Shown here piece after piece: positions 12,114-20,263 of a stretch of 64,000 nucleotides of DNA. Source of the stretch: Caproiciproducens faecalis (lineage in GTDB: Bacteria > Bacillota > Clostridia > Oscillospirales > Acutalibacteraceae). Position numbers and translations under genes: made by a program. Each line of letters starts with the position of its first letter. Position 1 is the stretch's first letter. The stretch is taken from positions 310,001 through 374,000 of the forward strand of contig NZ_JAGFNZ010000001.1 in assembly GCF_019448085.1 (NCBI RefSeq), read 5' to 3'. Below the pieces are notes generated by a model. It did no database searches and was not told the origin of the DNA. It worked only from the letters and a program-made list of their open reading frames with translations.

Positions 12114-13319
12114 ATGCATTGTGTCAGAAAAGTAACGGAAAACCTTTATTGGGTCGGGGCCAACGACCGCCGGCTTTCCCTTTTTGAGAATATTCATCCT
12201 ATTCCGCGCGGCGTTTCCTACAACTCTTACCTGCTGCTGGATAAACAGACGGTTTTGTTCGACACGGTGGACTGGTCGGCCTGCCGCCAGTTTTTAGAGA
12301 ATGTGGAGTACCTGTTGGACGGAAGACCGCTCGACTATCTGGTTATTAACCATATGGAGCCCGACCACGGCGCATCCATAGAGGAAATTCTGCTGCGCTA
12401 TCCCAAAACAAAAATCATCAGCACAGAGAAAGCATTTATGCTGATGCGGCAATTCGGTTTCCACATTGACGGACGCATGGAAGAAGTGCAGGAGGGGGAC
12501 ACCAAGTCCTTTGGAAAACATGTAGTGACATTTGTGTCCGCGCCGATGGTGCACTGGCCGGAAGCGATGGTGACCTTCGATACCACCAACGGAGTGCTTT
12601 TTTCCGCCGACGCCTTCGGTTCGTTCGGCGCTCTGGACGGAAAGCTCTTTAACGACGAGGTGAATTTCGACCGCGACTGGATTGACGACGCCCGCAGATA
12701 TTACACCAATATCGTCGGAAAGTATGGGCCGCACGTTCAGGCTCTTCTGAAAAAGGCGGGCGGGATCGACATCAAGATCATCTGTCCGCTGCATGGGCCG
12801 GTCTGGCGCACGGATTTGGGATATTTCCTTGATAAATACGGTCACTGGAGCAGCTATGAGCCGGAAGAACAGGGCGTGATGATTGTTTACGCCACCATGT
12901 ACGGAAACACGGAAAGTGCCGCGGGCGTACTTGCAGCCAAACTGGTCGAAAAGGGAATGACCAATGTCGTCATGTACGACGTTTCCAATACCCATGTGTC
13001 CTACCTGATCTCGGAAGCCTTCCGGCTCAGCCATATTGTACTGGCCTCCGTTACCTATAATCTGGGAATTTACCCGGTGATGCATAATTTCCTGATGGAT
13101 ATGAAGGCGCTCAATCTTCAGAAACGCACCGTCGCGATCATGGAAAACGGCTCCTGGGCGTGCAAGTCCGGAACCCTGATGCGTGAGTTCCTTGAGAATG
13201 AGATGAAGGATATGAACGTTTTGGAGGAGAAGCTTACGCTGAACTCCGCCATGAATGCAGACAATCTGCCGGATATGGACGCCCTTGCCGACGGCATCAT
13301 TGCGTCGATGAAGAAATAA
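12114..13319 (+). CDS. flavodiiron protein (FprA-type, rubredoxin:O2/NO oxidoreductase)
   Basis: Cytoplasmic enzyme of about 401 residues that reduces O2 to water and/or NO to N2O with electrons from rubredoxin. The N-terminal metallo-beta-lactamase-like domain carries diiron ligands in NHMEPDHGAS, APMVHWPE, FSADAFGSFG and CPLHGPVWR. The C-terminal flavodoxin domain (about 255-400) starts VIVYATMYGNTESAA and binds FMN. No C-terminal rubredoxin is fused; that module sits on the neighbouring protein instead. GGAGG at 12101-12105 serves ATG 12111 or ATG 12114, which differ by one Met. It is co-transcribed with the preceding fusion and ends at a strong terminator. Confidence 0.95.
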   Translation: MHCVRKVTENLYWVGANDRRLSLFENIHPIPRGVSYNSYLLLDKQTVLFDTVDWSACRQFLENVEYLLDGRPLDYLVINHMEPDHGASIEEILLRYPKTKIISTEKAFMLMRQFGFHIDGRMEEVQEGDTKSFGKHVVTFVSAPMVHWPEAMVTFDTTNGVLFSADAFGSFGALDGKLFNDEVNFDRDWIDDARRYYTNIVGKYGPHVQALLKKAGGIDIKIICPLHGPVWRTDLGYFLDKYGHWSSYEPEEQGVMIVYATMYGNTESAAGVLAAKLVEKGMTNVVMYDVSNTHVSYLISEAFRLSHIVLASVTYNLGIYPVMHNFLMDMKALNLQKRTVAIMENGSWACKSGTLMREFLENEMKDMNVLEEKLTLNSAMNADNLPDMDALADGIIASMKK

Positions 13320-13353
13320 TCCGTAAAGTTATAACAAATATCCTTAAAAAACC

Positions 13354-13373
13354 GCCGGAGTTAAAACTCCGGC
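13354..13373. terminator. bidirectional terminator
   Basis: GCCGGAGT (13354-13361) and ACTCCGGC (13366-13373) form the core, with a TAAA loop and A/T runs extending the stem on both sides (AAAAAACC before, AGTTTTT after). It overlaps the 3' end of the convergent LysR gene. Confidence 0.85.
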
Positions 13374-14281
13374 AGTTTTTCTCTGTTCCAGGACTCTTGA
13401 TTGTTTTCTCCCCACTTCTTGCAGAGATCTATAAACTTTTTTGCTGCCGGGGTCAGAAATTTATTACGGTGGTAAATAATCATGAACTGCCGCTGAAAAG
13501 ATAATCCCTCTACGTTCAGCCGGCGCAGCTTTTGGTGGTTCTGGTAGCTGGGCAGCAGCTTTTGAGGAAGCACCGAAAAGCCCAGCCCCTCCGCAAGTGC
13601 GTTGACAATCGCCTGTGTGCTGGTGCTTTCCCACGCCGGGGTCATCAGGTAACTGTTCTGGTGTAAAATATGCTCTGAAAGTTCGCGGGTTCCGCTGTTC
13701 CGTTCCCGGCTGAGAAAGGGATAGTCCTTCAAATCCTGCATACGGACAAGTTTCTTTTTGGCAAGGGGATGCTCCTTGCTGCAGACAACTACCAGATCAT
13801 CCGTGCAGAACGGTTCAAACTCAATGTTCTCATAGTGCACATTGCCTTCAATCAGTCCGAAGTCAACCTCATTGCGGAGAATCTTTTCCTCCACTTCTTC
13901 AGAGCTGTCCACAGCTACGAAAACGTCAATCTGCGGATAGAAATCTTCAAATTGCCGGACGAGCTTAGGAATCACAAGGTTGCCGATTGTAATCGATGTC
14001 CCGATTCGCAGCTTTCCTTTGGTGTCCCAGTTCTTGATGGTCGTCTCCATCTCCTCAAACAAAGAGACAATATGGAGCGCATAATCAAAAAGCCGCTTTC
14101 CCGCCTCTGTGATATACAGTCTTCGTGACAGGCGTTCAAACAGCGCAACTCCGTAGTAGTCCTCAAGCTCGCGGATGGCCACACTGACCGCGGGCTGGGA
14201 AAGATGCAGCTTTTCCGCTGCTTTTGTTACGCTGTTTTCCTGACTGACGGTAAGAAATATCTTCATGTGTTTTAGGGTCAT
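13361..14281 (-). CDS. LysR-family transcriptional regulator
   Basis: A 306-residue LysR regulator. The helix-turn-helix is at about 1-60 (MTLKHMKIFLTVSQENSVTKAAEKLHLSQPAVS, written here only as its start; SQPAVS marks the recognition helix). The periplasmic-binding-protein-like effector domain is at about 90-295, with IGTSITIGNLVIP and GLGFSVLP. Its first helix and the ELEDYYGVALFERLSRR linker are canonical. It is divergent from the chromate-type transporter pair, the usual position for the activator of a target operon. Its effector is unknown. Confidence 0.9.
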   Translation of the reverse strand: MTLKHMKIFLTVSQENSVTKAAEKLHLSQPAVSVAIRELEDYYGVALFERLSRRLYITEAGKRLFDYALHIVSLFEEMETTIKNWDTKGKLRIGTSITIGNLVIPKLVRQFEDFYPQIDVFVAVDSSEEVEEKILRNEVDFGLIEGNVHYENIEFEPFCTDDLVVVCSKEHPLAKKKLVRMQDLKDYPFLSRERNSGTRELSEHILHQNSYLMTPAWESTSTQAIVNALAEGLGFSVLPQKLLPSYQNHQKLRRLNVEGLSFQRQFMIIYHRNKFLTPAAKKFIDLCKKWGENNQESWNREKLPEF

Positions 14282-14389
14282 CCGCGCTCTTCCTTTACAT
14301 TTATATAAAATTTAATATATAATTGATAATATAATACTATTTTACTTATGTAATTTCAAGCGGTATACTGTAGGGGAAGGAGGGAATTT

Positions 14390-14962
14390 ATGAAAAAAGA
14401 TCTAAAATTTTTCTGGAAACTATTTACGTCGACTTTTAGCCTCAGTGCCTTTACCTTTGGCGGCGGGTTTGTGATTGTGCCACTGATGAGGAAAAAGTTT
14501 GTACAGGAGCTTCACTGGATTGAGGAAGAAGAAATGCTGGATTTAACGGCAATCGCTCAATCTTCGCCCGGCGCCATTGCGGTAAACGCCGCAATTTTAA
14601 TCGGGTACCGTCTGGCCGGATTTTTAGGGGCCCTCATTACTGTCGTTGCCACCGTTTTGCCGCCGCTGATTATTCTTTCAATTATTTCCGTAGGGTATAC
14701 GGCGTTTCGGGACAGCGTAATTGTCAATTACGTTTTAAAGGGTATGCAGGCCGGTGTGGCGGCGGTCATTGTGGATGTTGTCATTAACATGGCGCAGGAA
14801 ATCGTAAAGGAAAAGCATGCCCTGCCGATTATCGTTATGGTGGGTGCTTTTATTGCAGCCTGTGTTTTCAAAGTCAATGTCATTTATATTGTACTGGCCT
14901 GTGGAATCATCGGCGCCTTTTCCGTGCGGAAAAAGAACCCAGCAAAGGAGGGTGAAAAATGA
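14390..14962 (+). CDS. chromate transporter family protein, first half-size subunit
   Basis: Half-size (190-residue) CHR-family membrane protein with about five hydrophobic segments. It has the family start FTFGGGFVIVPLMRKKFV and the AIAQSSPGAIAVNAAILIGYRLAG motif. Short-chain CHR proteins occur as gene pairs whose products form one transporter; characterised pairs export chromate, but many have unknown natural substrates. It overlaps the second subunit by ATGA, indicating translational coupling. ATG 14390 follows AAGGAGG. The divergent LysR gene may control it. Confidence 0.9.
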   Translation: MKKDLKFFWKLFTSTFSLSAFTFGGGFVIVPLMRKKFVQELHWIEEEEMLDLTAIAQSSPGAIAVNAAILIGYRLAGFLGALITVVATVLPPLIILSIISVGYTAFRDSVIVNYVLKGMQAGVAAVIVDVVINMAQEIVKEKHALPIIVMVGAFIAACVFKVNVIYIVLACGIIGAFSVRKKNPAKEGEK

Positions 14963-15528
14963 TTTATCTGCAGTTGTTCTGGAGCTTTTTCCAGGTTGGA
15001 CTGTTCAGTATCGGCGGAGGTTACGCGGCGATGCCGATTATACAGAATCAGGTCGTCACCCAGCACGGTTGGCTTTCCATGACGGAATTCGCGGATGTAA
15101 TCACAATTTCGCAGATGACTCCGGGACCGATTTCCATTAATTCGGCTACCTTTGTAGGAATCCGTATTGCCGGAATCTGGGGAGCTGTAATTGCCACGGT
15201 GGGCTGTGTACTGCCGTCGTGTATCATTGTGCTCACTCTCGCGTTTATTTATTATAAATACCGCAATTTGACTTTGGCACAGGGAATTCTCGGCGGTCTC
15301 CGCCCCGCGGTAGTGGCAATGATTGCATCAGCCGGTCTTGCTATTCTGGTGCTGGCATTCTGGGAAGGGAAACCGGTGTCTGTAAATCCACAGGATCTGG
15401 ACTGGATTTCCATCGTCCTGTTCTCCATCTGCCTTTTTGTATTACGGAAATGGAAAAGCGACCCGATTATCGTTATGTCGGGAGCCGGATTTGTTGGTTT
15501 GTGCGCTTACTATTTTCTTGGAAGATGA
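14959..15528 (+). CDS. chromate transporter family protein, second half-size subunit
   Basis: Partner of the preceding subunit, 189 residues and about five transmembrane segments. It has FSIGGGYAAMPIIQNQVV, TISQMTPGPISINSATFVGIR and a hydrophobic C terminus. The two halves are homologous to each other and presumably insert with opposite topology. The start ATG overlaps the upstream stop. Chromate is the family name only; nothing in the window shows chromate exposure. Confidence 0.9.
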   Translation: MIYLQLFWSFFQVGLFSIGGGYAAMPIIQNQVVTQHGWLSMTEFADVITISQMTPGPISINSATFVGIRIAGIWGAVIATVGCVLPSCIIVLTLAFIYYKYRNLTLAQGILGGLRPAVVAMIASAGLAILVLAFWEGKPVSVNPQDLDWISIVLFSICLFVLRKWKSDPIIVMSGAGFVGLCAYYFLGR

Positions 15529-15542
15529 AAGAGGGTGTTGTG

Positions 15543-16088
15543 GTGAAATTATTTATCAAAAATCATTTGTTTAAAATGGTGGCCTGCGACCAGGACGGCC
15601 GACCGCTTTATCATATCAAAGGAAATCCGCTAAGTCCGAAAAAAGTAATTGCTGCCAAAGACAAAGTTCTTTATTGTACAGATATCATCAGCATGGAACC
15701 CCATCATTCTGACGAAGAAATTCCTGCCAGAGAGTATATTGTCCGCAAGAAATCCGACAATAGGGAACCTGTAATCACGGCTACGGTGAACTATGAAAAT
15801 TCCGAATCTAAAAAGCGCCGCAATTTTCCGCATAAGCTGCCGCGTGCGGAACGTCTGAAGGTACAGATCAAGGATGCAGGGCCTTCCAATATGACGATAC
15901 AAAGGCAAAAGGATGGTTCCTGTGTGTTTTACAATCAGCAGAATCAGCCGGTAGGAACCCTTTCCGAGTATCGTCCGCTGCGCGGATATGCTCTTGAAAG
16001 CAGCTTCATTGCGGACGGAGGACTGCTCTGTGCTTTGTTTGTGCTTACGCGCTACATGGCTCAGGAAGAGGAATTGATTGTGGTCTGA
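15543..16088 (+). CDS. uncharacterised protein, possible tubby/LURP-one-like fold
   Basis: A 181-residue soluble protein that I do not recognise with certainty. It begins VKLFIKNHLFKMVACDQDG, continues with alternating beta-rich stretches, has a basic patch (SKKRRNFPHKLPRAERLK) mid-way, and ends in a hydrophobic helix (GGLLCALFVLTRYMAQEE). The opening pattern (short strands, DQDGRPLYHIKG) recalls LURP-one/tubby C-terminal-like barrels, but that is a weak resemblance. GTG 15543 is chosen because AAAGAGGG lies 7 bases upstream; an ATG at 15525 overlapping the transporter stop is an alternative. It is probably the third gene of the chromate-type operon. Confidence 0.6.
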   Translation: MKLFIKNHLFKMVACDQDGRPLYHIKGNPLSPKKVIAAKDKVLYCTDIISMEPHHSDEEIPAREYIVRKKSDNREPVITATVNYENSESKKRRNFPHKLPRAERLKVQIKDAGPSNMTIQRQKDGSCVFYNQQNQPVGTLSEYRPLRGYALESSFIADGGLLCALFVLTRYMAQEEELIVV

Positions 16089-16131
16089 TTTTAATATTGC
16101 AAAGTTGATTTGGCAGACAACTGTCGTCTTG

Positions 16132-16194
16132 AACTGCACCCAGTTTGTTAGACATGTGATGAAGGAAACATGTCTTAAGAAAAGGGGTGCAGTT
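16132..16194. repeat. nested-palindrome element, IS/MITE-like
   Basis: Outer inverted repeat AACTGCACCC (16132-16141) and GGGTGCAGTT (16185-16194) encloses a second one, AGACATGT (16150-16157) and ACATGTCT (16168-16175). The nesting and the GAACTGCACCC terminus look like a miniature or decayed end of an insertion sequence, perhaps of the IS3 group, but no transposase remains beside it. It lies in the 305-base gap between the chromate operon and the PTS locus; nothing coding is seen there. Confidence 0.45.
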
Positions 16195-16253
16195 TTTGTA
16201 TGGCGAAAATTCCGTCCTGTATTTTTTGTTCGGTGTTCTTTTGGCATAAAAAA

Positions 16254-16303
16254 TCACCCCAATCGTTATTCAGTATGTTATAACTGTTTAACTTTTGGGG
16301 TGA
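16254..16303. repeat. inverted repeat TCACCCCAA / TTGGGGTGA
   Basis: Nine-base perfect arms at 16254-16262 and 16295-16303 enclose 32 AT-rich bases. It is separate from the neighbouring nested palindrome and is followed by a T-rich stretch (16316-16325), so it may end transcription or mark another decayed element. Confidence 0.4.
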
Positions 16304-16393
16304 AGTATTATTCAGCTTTTTTTATTTTGCCATTGGGTCGGAAATCCTGCGGCGCAGGCCGGAGAAAGGCAAAAGCTCCGTTTTCAAATCTTG

Positions 16394-17368
16394 TTAACGC
16401 AAATCATTCGGATATTGCTGGGTACTGACATGCAGAAGCTTCTTTGCAGTGGTGATGTCGGTGATTAACGTGTCAATCAATCGGTAGCGGATGGCGATAT
16501 AAATGCTCTCAACTTTTTCATCTCCACCGGCGACCCCGATCACTTCGGGTATCTTCTTGATTTCATCCAAGCTCAGCGACATCAGCTGTTGGTTCCATTT
16601 GCAATCCACCAACTGACCGCGCTCGTTAAAAAAATTGAAGGAAATGTCCCCTTTTATCAAATCGCTGACATTGTCGGTATACTTATCCATGCCGTGCAGG
16701 TAAGCTTCTGTCATTTCAAAATAGATGGGAGAACTGCCGAGGCCAACGATGGCGATGTCTGCGTTTCTCGCGTTATCCAGCACCTCCTTGATGAAGTGCT
16801 GCTTCATCAGGACCTGCTTGGCCTCCGGAGAATCGACGATGACAGGGGCATGGAGCTGCATGCTGTCACCGCCGCACTGGCGCGCAAAAATCTCGGCGAT
16901 GACATTCGCCTGAGTGTCTCGGTCATTGCGCAACAGCCCGCCGGACAGCGGCACGAACGTCACGTCCGGAAACGGAACCGGAGAGGTAAAGCTGTTGGCC
17001 AGCGCGAAATTGGTCGCGCCCGATGATACTGCCACCAGCTTCACCGAGTGCATGCGTCTGAACAGGTATTTCGCCGCGGACTGTCCCAGCCGTTTCTTCG
17101 GCTGGTTGCTCTCGTCCACATTGACACAGATGACATCGTGAAGCTTGAAGGTCGACTTTAACTGATTTTCCAGCACATGGTAAGGCCGCACGCCGGCGTC
17201 ATGGATAATCACCTGCACAATCCCGACAGCGCGCGCTTTTGTCAGCAATTTGGAAACCAGCGAGCGGCTCATGTTGTATTTCTTCGCAATTTGATCCTGC
17301 GTCAGGTAATCGTCATAATACAGATGCGCGATTTCCACCAGCAATTGCGTATCGTCGGAATTTGCCAT
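16394..17368 (-). CDS. SorC-family sugar-binding transcriptional regulator
   Basis: A 324-residue SorC/DeoR-type regulator. The N-terminal helix-turn-helix covers about 8-55 (YLTQDQIAKKYNMSRSLVSK). The large C-terminal effector domain covers about 60-318 and resembles sugar-phosphate isomerases, with SSGATNFALANS (phosphate loop-like), VGLGSSPIYFE and GVAGGDEKVES. Members sense phosphorylated sugars and control adjacent catabolic genes. GAGGG lies 8 bases before ATG 17368. It is the last gene of the leftward operon with EIIA, aldolase and dehydrogenase, so it probably regulates both divergent PTS operons. Confidence 0.92.
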   Translation of the reverse strand: MANSDDTQLLVEIAHLYYDDYLTQDQIAKKYNMSRSLVSKLLTKARAVGIVQVIIHDAGVRPYHVLENQLKSTFKLHDVICVNVDESNQPKKRLGQSAAKYLFRRMHSVKLVAVSSGATNFALANSFTSPVPFPDVTFVPLSGGLLRNDRDTQANVIAEIFARQCGGDSMQLHAPVIVDSPEAKQVLMKQHFIKEVLDNARNADIAIVGLGSSPIYFEMTEAYLHGMDKYTDNVSDLIKGDISFNFFNERGQLVDCKWNQQLMSLSLDEIKKIPEVIGVAGGDEKVESIYIAIRYRLIDTLITDITTAKKLLHVSTQQYPNDLR

Positions 17369-17386
17369 ACTCTAATCCCTCACAGC

Positions 17387-17743
17387 CTACATGAAAACAA
17401 TCGAACTACCGACTTTGACATCCGGAACACCGGCCGGCGAGAGCACAATTCCCCCCGGAAGTGAGTCCTCCGTCGGATCAAACACCAGCGTCATATGCCC
17501 CAGACGGCTGAAATTCTCATTCGCCACCTCGCCAACCTGCTCGATGGTGTACTTTTTATCGTCAAACAGAATGTATCCGCCTGGACGCAGCATTTCGCCG
17601 CCCAGCTCGCTTTCAAATTCGTGGATGATACAGGAGTCCTGAAGTTCCTCGGGGCAATTCTTTCCAAATAGCACCAGCATAGGGCTTTCGTCAAATATGG
17701 CATCCGCTCCGATGGCGGTCACTGTTGTTTTGAACATTTGCAT
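17387..17743 (-). CDS. srlB: PTS glucitol/sorbitol-type EIIA component
   Basis: Cytoplasmic phosphocarrier of about 118 residues receiving phosphate from HPr and passing it to EIIB. It matches the GutA/SrlB family along its length: FKTTVTAIG start, CIIHEFESELGG with the active histidine, ENFSRLGHMTLVFDP and LPGGIVLSPAGVPD. Start candidates are ATG 17746, 17743 and 17737 after AAAGGAG; 17743 gives the best family length. It is encoded apart from its EIIC and EIIB partners, on the opposite strand of the divergent locus. Confidence 0.9.
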   Translation of the reverse strand: MQMFKTTVTAIGADAIFDESPMLVLFGKNCPEELQDSCIIHEFESELGGEMLRPGGYILFDDKKYTIEQVGEVANENFSRLGHMTLVFDPTEDSLPGGIVLSPAGVPDVKVGSSIVFM

Positions 17744-17817
17744 CATACTCCTTTCTATAATTATATTATAGCGCAGCGCTTCAAAAAAGAAAAGCAATCC
17801 ATCATCGCAGTGCGAAT

Positions 17818-18690
17818 TTACTTGCCGGCAAACACGCGCATGGCGCGCAGAACATCCGCTTTCATGGCGCTTGTAGCGCAAAGCGAGATTGCGTCGAAAA
17901 ACAGCGCGGCATGGTCTGCTGTCAAATACTGCTTGACAGCCTCGCCGCCGGCCTTATTCATATAGGTGTAGTAATTGATCTTGCAAATGCCGTTCTGGAT
18001 GGCAACTCTGTAGTCCGCGTCAGAAACGCCGGACCCGCCGTGCATAACAAGTGGAATACCTGCCGCGTCGCGGATTTTACTGACACGATCCAGATCCAGA
18101 CGGGGTTCGGTGAGATACACGCCGTGTACAGTCCCGAACGCGACGGCCAGACAGTCGACGCCGGTTGCATCCACGAAGCGGCGAGCCATATCCGGGTCGG
18201 TATATATATCGTCGAGGTTATTGTAGTCATCGGCGCTGTCGGCGGTTGTGCCCTCACCGACAACAACCTTTGACGTAAAGACGTGGCCGAGCTCCGCTTC
18301 CACAGACACTCCCGAGGCGTGTGCAATCTTCACGATCTCCGCTGTCTGAGCAACGTTTGTGTCAAAGTCCTTCCCGGATGCGTCATACATCACGGACGTG
18401 AAGCCAAGCCGGATGGCCTGTACGCAGCGCTCATATGAACTGCCGTGATCCAGATGCACCGCAACCGGTACGGACGCGCGCTTGGCGTAGTGCAGCATCA
18501 ATGGTGCGATCTCGTGCATGTCGATGATATTGTCATGACTCTGCGCGTGCTGCAGGATGACGGGACATCCAAGTTCCTCGGCGGCCGCGATAATGGCGCG
18601 CACGCTCTCCAATGTGGTGCCGTTGAACGCACCCACTGCGTATTTCCGTGCTTTTGCATCGGCTAAAACATCTTTAAGATTGGCTAGCAT
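17818..18690 (-). CDS. class II ketose-bisphosphate aldolase (GatY/KbaY/Fba-like)
   Basis: Zinc-dependent aldolase of 290 residues. Metal and substrate motifs are VAVHLDHGSSYERC (His and Asp near 80), EAELGHV, AFGTVHGVY, VMHGGSGVSD and KINYYTYMN. The length and spacing fit tagatose/fructose-bisphosphate aldolases that cleave a ketose phosphate to dihydroxyacetone phosphate plus an aldehyde or aldose phosphate. Fifteen bases separate it from the dehydrogenase upstream. In this operon it most likely cleaves the ketose phosphate made from the imported hexitol. The exact substrate cannot be read. Confidence 0.9.
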   Translation of the reverse strand: MLANLKDVLADAKARKYAVGAFNGTTLESVRAIIAAAEELGCPVILQHAQSHDNIIDMHEIAPLMLHYAKRASVPVAVHLDHGSSYERCVQAIRLGFTSVMYDASGKDFDTNVAQTAEIVKIAHASGVSVEAELGHVFTSKVVVGEGTTADSADDYNNLDDIYTDPDMARRFVDATGVDCLAVAFGTVHGVYLTEPRLDLDRVSKIRDAAGIPLVMHGGSGVSDADYRVAIQNGICKINYYTYMNKAGGEAVKQYLTADHAALFFDAISLCATSAMKADVLRAMRVFAGK

Positions 18691-18704
18691 GATTATGATA
18701 CCCC

Positions 18705-19964
18705 CTATTTCGTTGTGTCAACATTGTAGTGTTCAAGCAGAATACGCTCCGCCTCTGCGCTCCAGCAGCCTTTTGCACGATCGCAGGCATCCGCGAGTTT
18801 GCCGAACAGCGGGTTCTCCGCGCTCAATTTGCGGAAATCCGCAATTGCGGTCAGCGGCAGATCGATCTGCGTGTAAATCAGCTTTTTGCCGCCTGGAATC
18901 TGTGGCAGGTTCAAGGTCGTTTCGATTGCGCTGTTCAGTCCGCCAATATGTGTCAGCATGACAGTGGGGTTAATGCGCCCTTCATCCGACAGACGAATCG
19001 CGTCAAGCAAGTCCTGATTGGTGCTTCCGGTGAAACCGACATAATGCGTTTTAGCATAATGGATGTTATACATGTTGATCGTTGCGGACAGGTTTTTGTC
19101 TACGGGGCCGGAAAAGAAATTCAGGCATCCGTCGGTTGCCAGCACCTTGTCTGCCTGCTCAATCAATTTCTGCACGGGAGCATACACAAAGACATCGTCG
19201 TATCCCTTTCCACCGCTGAGGCTCAGCAGATCGCGCACGACATCATTGCTTTGTGCCGCATTGAAAAACACAAGCCGCTTGTTGTTGCGTGCGGGCAGTA
19301 CGGTCTGGGCGCGGGCAATGCGCTCTTCAGAAACATCGACAGCTACGATGAGCGCCGGACCGTTTTCCAGCTGCAGCGCGTAATCGATAGCGGCGAGCCC
19401 CATCGGACCGCAGGCACCGAAAATAATTAGGTTTCCCTGCGGCTTGACGCCCATCGCGTGCTCGTGGTTCACATCAGAGGTGTGGTACATCCGGTTGTAT
19501 CCCGCGATTACACATGCGATCGGTTCAGCCAGTGAAGACTGGAAGAAAGACTCCCCTTTGATCGGTATCAGGCAATTGAGTTCCATAACCTCGTTCGGGA
19601 TCACACCGTAGGTACAGTCACCGCCAAAATAGGAGTATGAGTAGCCGGGGGTAATGAATGTTCCGTTAAAATTCAGGGAAGGCTGAATCGTGAACCGCTG
19701 GCCCGGCCGATATTTGTCCTTCCATTTGGCGCCCACCGAGATGATGACACCTGCCATTTCGTGGCCGACGATAACCGGATTTTCAGCTAAGTTGTCCGGC
19801 GCCCGCTTATGTGCGCCGCCCTGCTGAACCAGCTTGTATGTAGACATACATACGCTGTCTGTCATAATCTTTGCGAGAATTTCATCATCCCTGATTTCAG
19901 GTAAATCAAATTCTTCCACACGCAGGTCCTTTGCTCCATGGAGCCTGATTGCTTTTGTTTTCAT
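18705..19964 (-). CDS. zinc-type medium-chain dehydrogenase, L-sorbose-1-phosphate reductase (SorE)-like
   Basis: A 419-residue NAD(P)-dependent polyol/ketose dehydrogenase. The N-terminal GroES-like domain has the DSVCMSTYK catalytic-zinc cysteine and VGHEMAG histidine. The Rossmann domain has FGACGPMGLAAIDYA. The signature AHKRAPDNLAENPVIVGHE and the extended C terminus resemble SorE, which interconverts L-sorbose 1-phosphate and glucitol 6-phosphate. ATG 19964 follows GGAGGT; an open frame upstream to 20066 is not used. It is the first gene of the leftward operon. The likely role is oxidising or reducing the phosphorylated polyol delivered by the PTS. Confidence 0.88.
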   Translation of the reverse strand: MKTKAIRLHGAKDLRVEEFDLPEIRDDEILAKIMTDSVCMSTYKLVQQGGAHKRAPDNLAENPVIVGHEMAGVIISVGAKWKDKYRPGQRFTIQPSLNFNGTFITPGYSYSYFGGDCTYGVIPNEVMELNCLIPIKGESFFQSSLAEPIACVIAGYNRMYHTSDVNHEHAMGVKPQGNLIIFGACGPMGLAAIDYALQLENGPALIVAVDVSEERIARAQTVLPARNNKRLVFFNAAQSNDVVRDLLSLSGGKGYDDVFVYAPVQKLIEQADKVLATDGCLNFFSGPVDKNLSATINMYNIHYAKTHYVGFTGSTNQDLLDAIRLSDEGRINPTVMLTHIGGLNSAIETTLNLPQIPGGKKLIYTQIDLPLTAIADFRKLSAENPLFGKLADACDRAKGCWSAEAERILLEHYNVDTTK

Positions 19965-20036
19965 GTATGTACCTCCAGATAATATAATGTTGTTATTCCC
20001 ATGGTGGAATGATTGAGCATGCTTAATGACACTATA

Positions 20037-20066
20037 ATAATAGCGACTGATGATTAGGGTTGTCAA
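20037..20066 (-). promoter_or_regulatory. promoter of the leftward PTS operon
   Basis: On the minus strand TTGACA (20066-20061) and TATTAT (20042-20037) are 18 bases apart, 73 bases before the dehydrogenase start. Confidence 0.55.
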
Positions 20067-20071
20067 TTATT

Positions 20072-20097
20072 TGTGATACATTGGAACATATGTGATA
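20072..20097. promoter_or_regulatory. direct repeat TGTGATA in the divergent PTS control region
   Basis: TGTGATA occurs at 20072-20078 and 20091-20097, 19 bases apart, roughly two helical turns, between the divergent promoters. It could be a SorC operator. A possible rightward promoter, TTGACA (20165-20170) and TATAAC (20186-20191), has a short 15-base spacer. Confidence 0.3.
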
Positions 20098-20263
20098 ACT
20101 ATTTCGAAATTCAAATCAGTTATTTAAAAAAACTGTAGAATTTGTTCAAATATTAAAGATGATGTTGACATTTAATGTGCAATACTATAACATCATGAGC
20201 AAGTCAGGACATGATATGAAAATGGGAGAAAGGAGAAAACGAGTGGAAATGGGGGGTGATTCT

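Noticed and set aside
15630-16247. A 205-codon minus-strand ORF opposite the uncharacterised gene after the chromate transporters
   Set aside because: It lies antisense to a gene with a good ribosome binding site, and its start falls inside the palindromic elements; composition looks random.
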